Source: JAMCZU01 sp964479405 (GTDB lineage: Bacteria > Patescibacteriota > UBA1384 > UBA12157 > JAENIV01). From it: a stretch of 6,166 nt of DNA. The stretch is taken from contig CAYZMA010000040.1 in NCBI GenBank assembly GCA_964479405.1, forward strand, positions 1 through 6,166, read 5' to 3'. The translations under genes were made by a program, and so were the position numbers. The notes below the pieces were generated by a model. It had not been told where the DNA came from and made no database searches. It worked only from the letters and a program-made list of their open reading frames with translations. Shown here one piece after another: positions 5,381-6,166 of this stretch (within the stretch, counting starts at the first letter, position 1; each line of letters starts with the position of its first letter).

Positions 5381-6009
5381 TCAATCAAAAATTTTTTGAT
5401 ATAGGCAAGATCAACTGCGTAACTAGCATAATCTTCAACAAATTCTTTATAATCTGTCGTTAACGATGAATCAAGAAGGCTACAAAGTCTATTTGAGTCC
5501 TTGTTCAGATATTGTTTGTATGATGACCACGGATATTCTTGAACAGATTGAGTCAGCTTTGCAACATACGGATTCAAATGTATATAGCGCGATAAATGTA
5601 ATAACTGCTCGTCACTCTCTATTAAAACAGCTTTAAATTTTCCTTGAAAAATCGGTCCTACTCTATTATTTTTTGTGTTTAAATATCGAGTATAGCTATT
5701 GAGTGTTTTGCGCATAAATTCTGAAATTCCTCTATCCATTATTTGTTTAAGAATAAGATGAAAATGGTTTGGCATTAAGCAGTAAGCATATATCTGAACT
5801 AAAGGTTGAACAGGAGTTTTTAATAAGATATTATTTAATTCTTCTTTTAACACAATGGAGTATTTATTCGTATACTTTTCTAAATAATAAGAAAATGTGG
5901 AAAGCATCCTTAGGTAATCATTTTTATCACCAAAAATTTCTTGTTTTGCAACCCCTCGATTATAAATATGATAAAAATATTCACAAGCAAATGACGGTCT
6001 ATAATACAT
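5374..6009 (-). CDS. REP-associated tyrosine transposase (RAYT), IS200-like Y1 HUH enzyme
   Basis: The 211-residue protein is a complete member of the Y1 transposase family (PF01797), RAYT branch. It opens with the family sequence FYHIYNRGVAKQEIF (12-26) and has the HUH metal-binding motif in LMPNHFHLIL (78-87; His82 and His84). The helix FMRKTLNSYTRYLN (98-111) should carry the catalytic tyrosine, Tyr106 or Tyr109. RVGPIFQGKFKAVLIES (116-132), LHLSRYIHLNPYVAKL (137-152) and YPWSSYKQYL (159-168) are typical RAYT blocks. Such enzymes nick and rejoin single-stranded DNA at hairpins and are linked to spread of REP palindromes. The frame is intact. The ATG at 6009 begins right before the conserved domain and has no clear Shine-Dalgarno sequence. 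The stop is TGA inside the left repeat. It converges on the DUF5661 gene. Confidence 0.93.
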   Translation of the reverse strand: MYYRPSFACEYFYHIYNRGVAKQEIFGDKNDYLRMLSTFSYYLEKYTNKYSIVLKEELNNILLKTPVQPLVQIYAYCLMPNHFHLILKQIMDRGISEFMRKTLNSYTRYLNTKNNRVGPIFQGKFKAVLIESDEQLLHLSRYIHLNPYVAKLTQSVQEYPWSSYKQYLNKDSNRLCSLLDSSLTTDYKEFVEDYASYAVDLAYIKKFLIDI

Positions 6010-6045
6010 AACATTGTTATCGTATTACATATTTGAATTAATTGC

Positions 6046-6095
6046 TACACATCCGACTTTTCACATCTGATGTGTAAATACCAATGTGTCAAATA
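6046..6095. repeat. Right 50-bp hairpin repeat (copy B)
   Basis: This is a direct copy of 5331-5380 with four substitutions, 36 bases upstream of the transposase start. The inner stem CACATC (6062-6067) with GATGTG (6069-6074) is intact; one substitution falls in its single-base loop. The outer arms are ACACATC (6047-6053) and AATGTGT (6083-6089), so the innermost outer pair is lost and six pairs remain. The other two changes are in unpaired positions. It would lie in the 5' leader of the transposase mRNA if transcription starts to its right. Confidence 0.9.
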
Positions 6096-6100
6096 GAGGC

Positions 6101-6129
6101 ATACTATAGGGTCCGTGTCAAGTCGTCAA
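6101..6129 (-). promoter_or_regulatory. Possible promoter facing the transposase
   Basis: On the minus strand, TTGACG (6124-6129, five of six matches) is separated by 17 bases from TAGTAT (6101-6106, four of six matches). Transcription would start near 6094 and run through the right repeat, giving a leader of about 85 bases with hairpins before the ATG at 6009. This is a weak, consensus-only call. Confidence 0.35.
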
Positions 6130-6132
6130 ACT

Positions 6133-6158
6133 ACCTAACTGAAATGCAGTTGTTGGGT
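6133..6158. repeat. Small imperfect hairpin near the window edge
   Basis: AACTG (6137-6141) and CAGTT (6147-6151) form a 5-bp stem with a five-base loop. ACC (6133-6135) and GGT (6156-6158) could extend it across a bulge. GTCAA words recur at 6117, 6125 and 6157 and resemble the GTCAA at the end of the hairpin repeats. It may belong to another element cut by the window end. Nothing else is seen between 6096 and 6166. Confidence 0.3.
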
Positions 6159-6166
6159 CAAATGAA

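Larger units (their letters stand above)
5331..6095. mobile_element. RAYT transposase unit bounded by hairpin direct repeats
   Basis: A 765-base unit consists of two 50-base direct repeats around one Y1 transposase gene that fills nearly all of the 665-base interior. There are no terminal inverted repeats and no clear target duplication outside. This agrees with IS200/IS605-type HUH enzymes, which recognise subterminal hairpins and act on single-stranded DNA. The true ends are not known: the repeats may be the recognised ends, or domesticated REP-like elements beside a resident RAYT gene. Confidence 0.65.

Noticed and set aside
5769..6011. Plus-strand 80-codon frame opposite the transposase
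   Set aside because: It is antisense to the conserved N-terminal part of the transposase, with no ribosome site and no recognisable motif.
5331..6095. A CRISPR array with two repeats
   Set aside because: Only two repeats occur, 665 bases apart, and a transposase gene fills the space. There is no spacer pattern and no cas gene.

Overview
The window is AT-rich bacterial DNA, roughly one third GC by eye. It has very tight gene packing and TAA/TGA stops in the standard code. The gene set is a small HicBA toxin-antitoxin pair, envelope-glycan genes, a DUF5661 protein, and a REP-associated tyrosine transposase (RAYT) between hairpin repeats. Together with the compactness, this suggests a Candidate Phyla Radiation (Patescibacteria) genome or a similar reduced, low-GC bacterium. 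That placement is inference: no ribosomal RNA or phylogenetic marker is present.

Layout. A plus-strand hicB-hicA cassette (134-621) has its own recognisable promoter. It converges, with no intergenic base, on a long minus-strand gene string (4788 down to 622). In transcription order this string is an AI-2E/PerM-family membrane protein, a flippase-like (LPG_synthase_TM) membrane protein broken into two frames at an A8 run, a family-4 glycosyltransferase, and a membrane-anchored PIG-L deacetylase. Neighbouring genes overlap, abut or lie 3 bases apart, so the string looks like one operon. Only the first gene has a strong Shine-Dalgarno sequence. Upstream lie two divergent tRNA genes 49 bp apart: tRNA-Pro(CGG) on the minus strand, which may be the head of the envelope transcript, and tRNA-Arg(CCT) on the plus strand. 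The tRNA-Arg gene is followed 19 bp later by the DUF5661 gene.

The right end (5331-6095) is a compact mobile unit. It is an intact 211-residue RAYT/IS200-like transposase between two 50-bp direct repeats (46/50 identical). Each repeat is built from four CACATC/GATGTG arms that can form nested hairpins. The left repeat supplies the transposase stop codon. The last 71 bp hold a possible promoter pointing at the transposase and a small imperfect hairpin.

Working model. A cytoplasmic glycosyltransferase could build a glycolipid or glycan, with the flippase-like protein acting on its lipid carrier or product in the membrane. The deacetylase, whose catalytic domain probably faces outward, would then remove acetyl groups from an N-acetylated sugar. 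The AI-2E-family protein would be a co-expressed exporter or permease of unknown substrate. The most notable points are the frameshift at the homopolymer and the repeat-transposase architecture.
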